DNA of 64,000 bases, taken from Psilocybe azurescens. Taxonomy: Eukaryota > Basidiomycota > Agaricomycetes > Agaricales > Agrocybaceae. The stretch is taken from positions 124,001-188,000 of the forward strand of contig JAJIRX010000859.1 in the NCBI GenBank assembly GCA_023853785.1, written 5' to 3'. Below, piece after piece: positions 12,224 through 22,614 of the stretch. Positions within the stretch are counted from its first letter, which is position 1. Each line of letters begins with the position of its first letter. A program made the position numbers and the translations under genes. Under the pieces are notes generated by a model. It ran no database searches and was not told the DNA's origin. It saw only the letters and a program-made list of their open reading frames with translations.

Positions 12224-12640
12224 CAATAGTAATTGAATGACTTTGAGGGAATTATTATTAGGGCCAAGTCTTTCGAGGATACCGCGTCTCAGCTCGCTTT
12301 TTAAACCTTTCTTAAGGGCGAATGTGTCGTCATCGCGTGATAAAAACCATACATAGGCGTCCTGGTTTCTAGCAACTACCGAGGGACAATTTTTATTTGA
12401 TCATAAAGGCTCCCCGCATGACGGAGAGCAGTCTGGGCATGAACAGGAGCCGAGCCGGTCGGTGACTGCCAGAACTGAGACATAGCATCGATAACAATTG
12501 GCTGGAGGATATCTGAGCCCCCTGGAAGGGAAGACAAACGCTAAGCGCTACGCTTATAATGGCGATGGTGAGGATTTAAGTCAGGGTAGAATCCGATGAC
12601 CCGTGTGTATGCCGGTGAGGATGCCATCCTTAGGTGCGAT
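12224..12640 (-). pseudogene. Unidentified coding-like segment upstream of SET gene
   Basis: The minus strand reads like protein for over 100 codons directly upstream of the SET start: GSDILQPIVIDAMSQFWQSP, TGSAPVHAQTALRHAGSLYD, QIKIVPR, then, one base out of phase, VVARNQDAYVWFLSRDDDTF and ALKKGLKSELRRGILERLGP, flowing without a stop into the SET frame. The phase change is near 12377-12383 (CCTCGGTAG on the minus strand). A further 5' piece near 12555-12640 can be read as MASSPAYTRVIGFYPDL or as EIAPKDGILTGIHTGG, depending on the intron used. I do not recognise the family. It may be the true N-terminal half of the SET protein, a separate gene, or a remnant; the frame break may be an assembly error like others in the window. 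Confidence 0.4.
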
Positions 12641-12919
12641 TTCAACGAAGTTAAGTGTTGTTGTGGTCAAAGATCATGTTCAATAGGTGAAAGATGCCTA
12701 TTGCGTTCAGTATGTGTGTCGAGTGTTAAAAAAAAGAAGGGAAAGTTGAGAAGTCATCGTTCAGCCATTTAGAAGCGTTTCGATATTAAATCGTCGAAGC
12801 GTATGAATTCAAAAAGTACATACATAGATAAAGGTAAAAATAAATACATTAACAGATGCCCAGTGACGACTGTAATACATCTGCACGTTCAAGTCGAGGT
12901 CACTGAACTCCTCCAGGAC

Positions 12920-13297
12920 TTAAACAAATTTCGATGCGCTTGGTTGGGCACCTTTCACATTGGCATTCTTGGCGGGATGGTTTACAGCATAGATGGCGTC
13001 AGTTGAAGTATAATCTTTACGAATGGGTGGGTCTAATATACGGGATGAGATATGAGCGGGAGTTCAACGGCGATATGGACGGTGAAACGACTTACTGGTT
13101 GGTTCTTTCCGTCGAACATCCTTGTTGACACCGACCAAGGCAAGATATGAGAGAATTCCACCTCCGGCGACTATCAATCCCTAAAGACCGTGCATTGGGT
13201 ATGAGGCAAGAAAGGCATAGATAATAAACGTATAACGTACGATAGTCTTTCCGTGAGGTGTTGAGAACGAGTAACGCCCGGCGTGAAGTACAGCCAT
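12920..13297 (-). CDS. 78-residue single-pass membrane protein
   Basis: Three small exons (13297-13241, 13180-13096, 13014-12920) with good GT-AG borders join into an intact 78-residue frame from an ATG to a TAA. The N-terminus is MAVLHAGRYSFSTPHGKTIG, followed by a hydrophobic segment GLIVAGGGILSYLALVG, a basic stop-transfer stretch VNKDVRRKEPTN, and a hydrophilic tail with YAVNHPAKNANVKGAQPSA and KFV at the end. Topology and size recall small accessory subunits of mitochondrial inner-membrane complexes, but I do not recognise the family, and mitochondrial location is inference. It is divergent from RPL30, sharing about 430 bp of upstream DNA. Confidence 0.65.
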
Positions 13298-13729
13298 TGT
13301 AAATGCTAGGTTGGTAGGTATTAGAAAAATAGAATGCGGATGAGTGCGAATGCGCAGATCAGTATACAGCTGTTTTCTCTTGCCGAGACATAGTGACAGA
13401 GGATGTGGATCTTGCGTGGATCCGCCAATGTCTTGAGATCGATCAACTTGTCATAGACAATGACATGGAATATTTTAGGAACATCGATATCACGATATCC
13501 GAATTGGTCTATTCACCACGGGTGTCTAAGCTTAAGAGTCAGGCGACGCGTTGAACGTTCACTGTACAAGTCCAGTCGCGTCGAGTTATATTGGGTCAGG
13601 TGATAACAAGACCTGATCGGAGGCTGAACTTATCTGACGTAAACTGTACAGTTGATCACAGAGCATCTGTCCACACAATATTGCCGCAATCAGTATCGAC
13701 AAAGCCCATCCTCGACACCGACAAAAGCA
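13298..13729. promoter_or_regulatory. Divergent upstream region, small membrane gene / RPL30
   Basis: About 430 bp between two divergently transcribed genes, so it must contain both promoters. RPL30 is expected to be strongly expressed. No specific element could be assigned by eye. Confidence 0.4.
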
Positions 13730-14230
13730 ATGGCCCCCACCAAGAAATCGAAAGCGGCGAAGTCTACCGAGTCCATCTCTGCCAGACTCGCCCTCGTCGT
13801 CAAGTCGGGTCAGTACACCCTGGGCTACAAGTCTGCTCTCAAGCAGATGCGCAGTGGTAAAGGTAAGCCTTCAATTTCATCGTCTCTTGGGGACTGGAGC
13901 GTGAGGCTGAGAAGGTCCCTTGACTAACTTTTGCCGTTTGTTTCCCGTGAATAGCTAAACTTGTGTTGATCGCTGGCAACTGCCCCCTCTCCGCAAGTCC
14001 GAGCTTGAGTACTATGCCATGCTCTCAAAAACCACTGTTCACCACTTTGCTGGTACCAACGTCGCTCTTGGAACCGCTGCCGGAAAGCTCTTCCGCGTCG
14101 GGTGAGTAACAAGCTTCATTTTATGGATAATGTAATACTCACATTCTATTTATATTATTCTAGTGTCATGACCGTCAGCGACCAGGGTGACTCCGACTTG
14201 CTCAACTTTGCTGAGGGTACCACTGCATAA
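13730..14230 (+). CDS. RPL30: 60S ribosomal protein L30 (eL30)
   Basis: Component of the large ribosomal subunit. Exon 1 encodes [40 protein letters not shown] and RSGK; exon 2 continues AKLVLIAGN, then [40 protein letters not shown]; the last exon is [21 protein letters not shown] with TAA at 14228-14230. Size (about 110 residues) and all family landmarks are normal. The sequence as given does not read through: the C run at 13983-13987 has five C where six are needed to keep NCPPLRKSE in frame. Since eL30 is essential and the rest is perfectly conserved, a missing base in the assembly is the likely cause. Two introns. Confidence 0.93.
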
Positions 14231-14760
14231 ATTGTGCTACTCACACTGCACCTATCCCCACACGCTTATGTGTATGATAATTCATTGCATCATATACAGA
14301 TTTGTTTCACTTCCCGCTCTCCCACGAGCGACGTGACGAGGTGCACATGGCTTAGGATATGTTTTCTTATGAGTTATTCCTATACTGTCAATCCCGTTTC
14401 TCGGAAGTCTTGATTATACTTGAGCTGCAATAAATTTCTGTAGCTTATCTAGCAGATTAGATGCCGCGGCAGTCACTGTGAGCAACGCTTGAGTGCTAGA
14501 ATTTAAGGCGATCACACCTAAGTCAGTTCGTGATCGTGAATCTATAACATTTTGTCCATCTTTTTCCAATCTGGGCGCCTAAGCGTTGTGTTTTCCCGTT
14601 TTCGCGATAATCTGCGACACTTTATGACTTTGAAATAGTTATTAGGCGACAAAATGCGTAAAAACTCTTTTACAGATGAAGATTCAGCCCGTTACAGGCG
14701 CATTTAGGCTCGAAATGATGCTAATATATTTGTAACAACTTTAAGCTTTAGCAGCCATTG
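14231..14760. other. Intergenic, no gene seen
   Basis: Downstream of RPL30; AT-rich in places, no open frame of interest. It ends at the first of three SINE-like repeats. Confidence 0.4.
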
Positions 14761-15075
14761 TGCTGGTCTAGTTGGTTAGCGTGAGCCGGTGGTTGTGATA
14801 CTCAGTGCAATGCAGTCGTTCGTTCGAACCCCTCGCAAAGCAATTTCGCGGCCCGGCTTAGCCCCAACATGTAAAGCCATGGTTAGCCCTGAGACAAGGG
14901 GCGCATCGATAAGAAGTGAAACCTTCCAGTCGTAACAGACAGACAGGCATACCATCGAGCCATATCAGCTGCATAGAAACCATACGTTCTCAGAACGAGA
15001 TATCTGCCATTGTGCCCAGACAAAGAGTCTTCAGGATGTAGGCACCTATAAAGGTAGGCTGAACCTGTTTTGTCT
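14761..15075 (+). repeat. tRNA-derived SINE-like repeat, copy A
   Basis: The head resembles a tRNA with an RNA polymerase III internal promoter: TGGTCTAGTTGG (A-box like) at about 14764 and GTTCGTTCGAACCCC (B-box like) at about 14820, roughly 55 bp apart. A 200-bp non-tRNA body follows, ending AGGATGTAGGC ... GGCTGAACCTGTTTT near 15055-15070. The tail matches those of the next two copies. Insert edges are approximate. Confidence 0.55.
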
Positions 15076-15165
15076 CCCTTTCCTATTTTTCGTAATTATT
15101 TTTCTTTGTTCGTGTGGAAATATTCACTATAGCATTAATGTAACTACACATCCTAACTCTCTCTC

Positions 15166-15535
15166 CGCGTAACGGTTTAGCGTGAGTCGATGTTGCGGTT
15201 TCAATGCTATGTGGTCGTTCGTTCGAACCCCTCACTGCGCAATTCTGCCTTCGATTTCTGCACCCGTAGAAGCACCGAGAGGGTTTTCGCGAAATCAATG
15301 CCCAGTCCTTGGTGATTGGGTGCTTGACAAGCTAGTATACTAGCAACTGTGGATTCTCGCTTACTTCGCGCTGGGTTGGATACTCTTCATGGGACGCTGT
15401 GGAGATATCTAACGCCTTGCTCTTCATGGGACGCTGTGAACTGCATTTGAGGCTGCGTGTAATGTCGAGGTCCCTTACGTTCAGTGAACGTGCAGGATGT
15501 AAGCCAATAGCCATTGGCCGAACCTGTTTTTGCAT
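15166..15535 (+). repeat. tRNA-derived SINE-like repeat, copy B
   Basis: Starts with GTTTAGCGTGAGTCGATG and the same GTCGTTCGTTCGAACCCC B-box block as copy A (near 15210-15232), with a body that ends AGGATGTAAGCC ... GGCCGAACCTGTTTTTG near 15495-15535. Inside the body an 18-bp unit (CTCTTCATGGGACGCTGTG) occurs twice, near 15385 and 15420. Edges are approximate. Confidence 0.55.
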
Positions 15536-15602
15536 TTCGTTCAATACCACATCGTCTTGGATTCAAAATTTAGCGTTATATTCGTGTCAAGTAAAGGCAT
15601 TT

Positions 15603-15915
15603 CGTAGTAGTTAGTGTGAGTCGTTGTGGGGTTGCAATAGGTAGTGGTGGGGTTCGAATCCCGCAGTGCTATTGCTGCCCTCGATAAGCGCCACGCAATT
15701 GGGGACGAGATTGCACCGTCAATTAACGGTGTTAGACACATATGTTCTATGAAGAACGTGCAGATAAGTAAATGCTAGGACGGTGGGCAGACTAGCCCAC
15801 CGGCATTACAGTGTTTCGCGGCCTTCGAACATTCGAAGACCACTGTTAAAAACCTGCCGGCGGGTTCAGGTTAAATTAGCGGACGAATATTGCCCACAAC
15901 CTGTTTTTGCTATGA
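15603..15915 (+). repeat. tRNA-derived SINE-like repeat, copy C
   Basis: Head AGTTAGTGTGAGTCGTTG, then GGGGTTCGAATCCCGC near 15650, which is a perfect B-box consensus (GGTTCGANTCC). The body carries GAACGTGCAG as in copy B and ends near CACAACCTGTTTTTGC at about 15897-15911. More diverged than A and B. Confidence 0.5.
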
Positions 15916-16174
15916 GCCTTTTGATAAGTATCATCAACTCGCATATACTTCGCAAAGGTAGGTCAAGAGAAGTACGTATCGCAGAAATAATCACCTCTCT
16001 CCCGGTTGGTTTTGTTGAGGGGTGACTAAGCAGGTTGTACCTGGTACCAAGTTAGTTGGAGTTCTTGAAACCTAGGTTCGCTATGGTCCGCGTCGGCATT
16101 TTTGTAAACCAACTGACCACACGAAAAGCGAAATGAGAAGCTGTATTACAAGAAAGCATATATCTAGAAAGATT

Positions 16175-17947
16175 TTACAACAGAGAAGGGGTCATCTCGA
16201 TAATGGCATGGGGTCCCTTGGAGGTATAATCCGCTTTTGAGACGTAGTTCTTTCCATTTTGCTCGCTGAAGATGATCTTTACAAAAGAACGATTAAACAC
16301 AAATTTCTCAGATGAAAATACACGTCTTCTACTCACTTTTGCGGTTATACTTGATCCGAGGAACGCAGCGTAACCGTTGCCGGTCTTGTGGTATTCTGCG
16401 TAGTAGTCGGGCACAGAGAGGACGCGGATTGAGCGCGGTTGTATGTCAGTTATGAGTTCTGGGTTGTTAATAAAGGATGCGAGACGAGATTGGAGGGCTA
16501 CGCCGATCCCTGGTATGAAATACATCCTCAGTCATGAATTGTTCTGGTAGCATGAACACGACGTACCTTTGACATGCCTGGTGATATCTCCTGTGACTAG
16601 TAAGCCATGCCAGATGTATTGACGCTGGTCGACTTCGGTCTGGTTAACGACGTGACCGACGACTTCCTGCAGTGGCAGGGGTTTCTCCAACGCAGGATTC
16701 AACGCCGCTGTGCCAGGCAAGTCAAGCAACAGACTGGGGTCAAAAAGCGGCTCGCAGAAACGGTGCCGCTCCTTTCCTATCGTCAGCGAATGTTCGCGGA
16801 ACTGCACCGTGATGAGATCCATAGCCTCGACATCGCGCTCGCGCTTCCGCTCGGCTTCGGTCTGCTTCGTCGCGTTCTTTTTCTTCTGGTGCTTTCGATG
16901 ACGGCTTTTTCGCGGCCAGCGACGACGACGGCTGCAATGTCCATCACGCCCTCGTCCTCTGGCAGCGCAGTCTCGCCGTCTGAGGGGATCTTGATTTGGT
17001 CGTCTTTCCAGAGCTGCTTCACGAGCTCGAGGAGCGTCGCGTGGAGTGTCTCTGGAGCGAGAGGGTTTTCGGGGGTGAGAGCGCATTCACGACGAACTGG
17101 TTGGAGCGGAGGAGGTTGGCGACGTAGTTTTGGCAGTGCCGGATGCCGAGCGCGACGCTGGTGCGTGCGTTGTGCTGGATGAAGCCGTCGTAGATGGGCG
17201 TGATGTCGGTGACCTCGTCGCCGATGTCAATGACGACACCGCTGAGGCTGTTGGCGGCGTAGAGCTGGGCCATCGGCCGTTCGAGGATGGCGAAGCCGGC
17301 GACATTGAACCGCTCGAAGAAGATCTGGCAGATGCGTTCGTAGGTGTCGCGCGAGGCGCCTGGGGTGATAGAGAAGAGAATGGGTGACTCGTTTTGCACG
17401 CGACGGCGCTGGAGATGCGTGAAAAGGATGTGTTTCCTGCGGGATGGAATGGACATGGGATAGATGGGATGCAAAGGTCAGTTTGCGCATTGTTTATTGG
17501 TTGTAGGTTGGTGGACAAACCAGATCGCTTCCGCCTGTGTCCAGTCGCTGACACCTCCGTCGGCGAAGGGCCAGGACACTATGATATCCTGTCCGTTTGC
17601 GAGAGCTTCGTCCAACTGCGGCCCGACGAGGTAATCTTTGACAGCCGCTGTAGGGGAGGCCGTCTGAGGGAATGTGGATGTCGCACGACTCGTCGACGCC
17701 ATTTGTTCATCAGGGCCATTCAGACCCCCATTGATTTGGGAGTCCGCATTGTCTCCTAGAGTGTTTCTCCTCAGACCAACACAGGCAGGAATTTCCTACA
17801 GTGTTAAGTTGTAATTATGTTGACGCGTCGAAGCAAAAGGATACGCACGACACTGGGAGTCTTTAGAAGATCGTGTAGACCTAGTCCTGCGCGAACTACT
17901 GTTCTCCCAACCTCAATGATTACGACGTTGGAGTCGCGAATAGACAT
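16175..17947 (-). CDS. ARP9: Actin-related protein 9 (chromatin remodeller subunit)
   Basis: Nuclear actin-related protein of SWI/SNF and RSC-type remodelling complexes. The N-terminus MSIRDSNVVIIEVGRTVVRA, GLGLHDLLKTPSV is actin-like. Next come RRRVQNESPILFSITPGASR, ERFNVAGFAILERPMAQLYA, SGVVIDIGDEVTDITPIYDG (phosphate-loop region of the actin fold) and ALGIRHCQNYVANLLRSNQF. An insert (DEGVMDIAAVVVAGREKAVI, then a Lys/Glu-rich helix) leads to LGKERHRFCEPLFDPSLLLD... (read as IGKERHRFCEPLFDP) and the C-terminal EQNGKNYVSKADYTSKGPHA, IIEMTPSLL. Two one-base frame breaks occur: at the G5 run 17071-17075 (minus-strand C5, between ALSPP and ENPLAPETL) and near 16893-16895 (between REKAVIE and HQKKKNATK). 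Divergent from ERG7 with about 220 bp between starts. Confidence 0.85.
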
Positions 17948-18166
17948 GGGTATTCGTGCAGAGTGAGCTTGTATGCAGGCTCGCTGGGTTGGGTTTGCGA
18001 CGCGATCCAAGCAGCGCTTTCAGGTTAGGGTTCTGACTGCCGTTCATGGCATGACATTGATCGCTTGAACGCCAATTAATTGAAAATCGTAAGATCACCG
18101 TTAATTGGCAGACGTAAATCAAGGTCAGTCCCATCTTTCTTTCCCGAACACTTTCTTCAAACTATC
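17948..18166. promoter_or_regulatory. Divergent promoter region ARP9 / ERG7
   Basis: About 220 bp between divergent starts. An inverted pair CCAATTAATTG ... CGTTAATTGG (near 18071-18110) is visible. No sterol-response element could be confirmed by eye. Confidence 0.35.
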
Positions 18167-21049
18167 ATGTGGAACGCGCTAGATGTCCCCGTTAATCCTG
18201 CAGAACCCTTTACCGACTACGCTCGCTGGAGGCTGCTCGTGAATGACGGTGGTCGCCATACATGGCATTACCTCCGCACGGATGAGGAGGTCGAACGGTG
18301 GCCACAGAATGAAGTAGATAGGTTCTGGTTGGGTCTAAAGACAGTATGTGTTGGTGTTTCTCATTTTTCCGCTCTTGTATCCTAAGCCGTGGGTTCTAGA
18401 CTATGCCGGACTTGCCCCCAGCCAAAGACCCTCTCGACGCTGCCCGGAACGGATACAAGTTCTACAAAAACCTGCAGTCTCATGACGGACATTGGGCAGG
18501 CGAATATGGCGGTCCCATGTTCATTCTTCCTGGGCTAATTTTTGGAACATATGTCACCGGAATGAGCTTCAAGCTGGAGGAACGATTAGAAATGGCTCGA
18601 TACATCATGAACCGGGCACACCCAGACGACGGTGGTTGGGGGATGTGAGTCGCTGATTTAATGGTGAATATGCTAGGTCGAACTGACAATGCGCGTCTTT
18701 AGGCATGTCGAAGGACATTCGACGGTGTTTGGCACGGCATTGAATTATGCAGCACTACGAATCCTTGGAGTGGACAAAGACCATCCTGTCTGCGTTCGCG
18801 CGCGAGGGAAGCTCCACCAATTAGGTTAGAATGTCCAGTTGAATTTACTCTTTCCAATGCTCACATAATTCTCAGGCGGTGCCACTGCTATTCCTGCCTG
18901 GGGAAAGTTCTGGCTTTCCATACTCAATTGCTATGATTGGGCTGGAAACAATCCTGTCCCTCCCGAGCTGTGGTAAGTCGATGATATCTTTTGTATGGGA
19001 TATAATCTGAACTTGTAGATAGGCTGCTACCTGACTGGGTTCCTTTCCATCCTCATAAATGGTGGATTCATGTCCGCACTGTTTACGTACCAATGAGCTA
19101 CCTCTATGGTGTCAAATACAAAATGGAAGAGAATGATCTCATATTATCACTCCGAGAGGCATGTATCACCGCGTAACCTAACCAGCGACTCTTGCGAGCA
19201 TTAACTCCTCTATAGGAACTCTACCCACAGAACTTTTATTCCATTGACTGGCCAGCCCAGCGAAACAATGTTCACGAAGTGGACTTATATTCCCCCTCAT
19301 ACAACACTATTCGACATGATCAATGTTGTTCTCTCCTCATACGAAAGCTGTATCCTCCCACCTCTCCGCCGCGCAGGTGTTACGGCTGCGTATAAACTAA
19401 TAGTGATGGAAGATGAAAACACCGGATACCAAACACTAGCTCCCATCTCCAAGATGTTCAACCTCATCGCGCGCGCGCACTTCGACGGCCCAGAGAGCAC
19501 TGCATATAAGATGCATGAAATCAGACGGCAGGACTTCATGTGGATTGGCGCAGATGGCATGATGATGACTGGGACGAATGGAAGTCAGGTGTGGGATACT
19601 GGTTTCATTGCTCAGGCGTTAGTCGAGACTGGGTTGGCGAATGAGGAAGAGAATAAGGAGAGTTTGATTAAGGCTTTGGGGTGGATTGATCAGGCACAGA
19701 TTCAGCATAATCCTAAGCATTACAAGGAGGCATATCGGCATAGGACCAAGGGTGCATGGGGTTTCAGGTTCGTGCTTCCCTTTCTTATCAATACATTGAA
19801 AGAATTAAAGTTTCGTTTATCGTAGCACTACTGAACAAGGATACTCCGTCAGTGATTGTACAGGAGAAGGTTTGAAGGCAGCCCTGTACATGCAGTTCAA
19901 TCTCGAGTAAGTATTCTTTAACTTGAGGCTCCGTCACTATTGTTAAAATATCGTAAAGCTTTACGCCCAAGCCTATCTCAAAAGAGCGTCTGTGCGACGC
20001 TGTCGACATGATGCTTACCCTTCAAAACCCGAATGGCGGGTTCGCAAGCTACGAACTGATTAGAGGTCCTTCTTGGCTGGAATGGTTAAATCCTGCAGAG
20101 GTCTTCGGTCTGTTTACTGTTCATCTATCTGTCGAATTTTCCAAATACTCATTTGCGTCGATGCAGGTAATATTATGATCGAATATAATTATCCGGAATG
20201 CACGACGTCCGTCATCACTGCTCTTGCCATCTTCCGCAAACATTTCCCAGATTACCGAAAGAACGACATTCAGTGAGCCTTGGTTCTTTTATCTGTCTGT
20301 GCCGCGAAATATTAATTGGGAATGATGCATTTTAGGCGTACCATCGACGGCGCGATCGAGTTTTTGCACAACGCACAAACACCGGAAGGCGGGTGGGTGG
20401 GCTCTTGGGGTATCTGCTTCACTTATGCCAGTCAGTTTGCTCTGGAGAGTCTATCTCTTGTTGGCGAGACGTACGAGACAAGCGAGTACTCTCGCAAGGC
20501 TTGTGAATTCCTTCTCAGTCACCAAAGAGAGGATGGTGGATGGGGCGAGAGCTACAAGGTAATGAATTATTTCTATTCCTCTTTTTTCTTATCTACTTGT
20601 TGTTCATTCTTTTCTTTTCTTCCTGCAGTCGTGTGAGCAAAGCATCTGGGTAGAACACGAGAACACTCAATGTGTGCAGACCTGCTGGGCTGTCTTGGCC
20701 CTCATGTATGCGAAATATCCTTACCCCGAGCCCATTGAAAAGGCTGTCAAGCTTGTTATGTCGCGGCAGAAACCTGTAAGCCTTTTTTCTCAATTCGTCC
20801 GGTTTATGATTTATTCTGACCTTTCCCGCTTACTTTACAAATGCTATAGGATGGATCCTGGCCCCAGGAAGCCATTGAGGGGTGTTCAACAAGACATGCG
20901 CTATCGCCTATCCCAATTTCAAGTTCTCATTCGCTATTTGGATGCTGGGCAAGGCTCATTATTATCTCGCCGACCTAAAATCTAGATCGACCAACGAAAC
21001 AGCAGCGAAGGTGAACGGTGTCCATGGGAAAGTCAATGGTCGCCACTAA
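18167..21049 (+). CDS. ERG7: Lanosterol synthase (oxidosqualene cyclase)
   Basis: Cyclises 2,3-oxidosqualene to lanosterol, the first sterol of ergosterol synthesis, on ER/lipid-droplet membranes. The start is [22 protein letters not shown]-type repeats are clear: [63 protein letters not shown]. The active-site motif is [13 protein letters not shown], that is DCTGE where most lanosterol synthases have DCTAE; the catalytic Asp is kept. Other landmarks: [17 protein letters not shown] [70 protein letters not shown]. Multiple short introns. Near the end a G4 run at 20879-20882 shifts the frame; restoring one base gives [20 protein letters not shown] and the normal end at 21047-21049. The decayed copy downstream (22615-25254) shows the same G4. 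Confidence 0.92.
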
Positions 21050-21502
21050 CTAAACATGTCTGTCCCCCCGGCTTACTTTATTGATCTTACTGTATTTTAA
21101 TCATCCAATGGAATATGCGATACCCCTATGTACATATTTAAGGACGCAACTGTACAGAGTCGCCTTTTCCACCTGAGTGAAAAGTAATACTACGTCACAG
21201 TCGCGTCGACCATCAAACTCAATCTGACCATTTCCCCAAGTTGCACCAACGTTCTCCCAGAATAAGACTACATACGCCTCGACCCGGACTGCTGGATCCT
21301 GCTCACAGGGAACGCGAGGTTTAGAAATGTACTGCCTATGTATAACGCCGGAACTTCCCATCTCGAGCACCAGCACAAGAGCACATGGCCAATAGCTCCT
21401 TTCTGTGACACTGCTGCCCGTCCCCGCTTGGTCCCGCTCTGATCAGGACCGGAAACCATCTCTGTATGTTCAGGAATGCATGCAAGACCTTCAAAGCATG
21501 TG

Positions 21503-22273
21503 TCACCTCCAGCTTGCAACTGTTCTAACACAGACGAACAATACGACGCCCGCCCAAGCTCTCTTCGCTAAACTTTTGAGAGGGAAGAACTACATGGTAT
21601 TCGCCCCCGACAACCAGTCATCAGTTGAATGATAGTCAGAAACTTTAACAGTATTATCGAAATCGCAAGCTATGGACTCGACTACGTCCGAAACCGCCTT
21701 CGCCACTACCGCCGCATTGTTTAGAGGACTATTAGGGAACAGGCACCAACTCCAGTTTTCGGGGTAGCGGATCATCTCGTTCAGAACGGCGAAGTGTTCA
21801 CAGAGGGAGCTTTATGTTCAGTAGTTAACGCAACACAGGTTGTGAGTAGTTCATTAATCAGGTCATATGTTTGTGCTCGTACACTACAGTCTCATCTGTG
21901 TAGTTGTCCTGTCGCCCTCCCATCTGAATCCGCTTGACAAGTCCCTGGTTTGATACTTTCTCCTTCTGCTTATGAGGGATATTTGTCAAAGGTATGATTT
22001 CATTATACTCAGGTTTATCGTACTCAGACTTTGCCTGCAGTGATGTTTAAGATTTTCTGAATTTACGAAGCAAAACAAATATGTCGAAACTTTCTCATCA
22101 CAGTTGCGCCCATGCAAAAGACAAGATATGGCGTGCAGCGATTATTGAACCATATCTTCCTCGTGTGGAAATTTTTTAGCGAGGAGTTGAAAGAGGTTAT
22201 ATGACAGTTGACCCTGCCCGCCATTTTTCTGGCGGTGCCTTGACTCTTTCCCTTTGATTTCAGCGGCATACAT
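21503..22273 (-). CDS. Unidentified multi-exon gene between ERG7 copies
   Basis: Not recognised. On the minus strand at least three exons join in frame: MYAAEIKGKESRHRQKNGGQ, GQLSYNLFQLLAKKFPHEED-M, an intron ending CACTGCAG near 22035, then AKSEYDKPEYNEIIPLTNIP, HKQKEKVSNQGLVKRIQMGG, RQDNYTDETVV, an intron of about 75 bp, and SLCEHFAVLNEMIRYPENWS, WCLFPNSPLNNAAVVAKAVS, DVVESIACDFDNTVKVSDYH, STDDWLSGANT. The frame then stops at 21590, or after one more intron at 21503. The predicted protein is soluble and has no clear domain. More coding-like sequence lies further downstream to 21101 on the same strand (for example VRVEAYVVLFWENVGATWGN), possibly another exon set. Start could also lie at 22366. 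Coordinates are approximate. Confidence 0.45.
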
Positions 22274-22614
22274 GGACCAAGATAGCAGTTCTTCTAGGGG
22301 CAAGGCCTCCAGGGGTGGTCTTTGGAAGTGTAATTGCAATTGAAGAGGGGTTGGCGTCGCTGCCAACGATAGGAGAATGTGAACTACATCTTGGGCATTA
22401 CACAGAGGTTATCTTAGATATGAAAGTCGAGTTTGATGAAACAGACGGCGTTTCGGGGGAGGACGACTGAGCTGGCAGCCGGCGGTGAGAGCATGGTCCA
22501 ATACATGATACAATCCGCCATATACTGACATCTACTCACCGAACTTTCCAATTTCCAAAGTTAATTTATTCACAATCTTCAGATCAACACAACATCACTA
22601 TTATTAACGTATAT

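Noticed and set aside
14761..14840. A genuine tRNA gene
   Set aside because: A/B-box-like blocks are present, but I could not form a good acceptor stem or anticodon arm, and two similar diverged units follow. SINE-like origin fits better.
16607..17182. 191-codon plus-strand open frame
   Set aside because: Antisense to ARP9 in GC-rich sequence, no recognisable protein; a shadow of the real gene.
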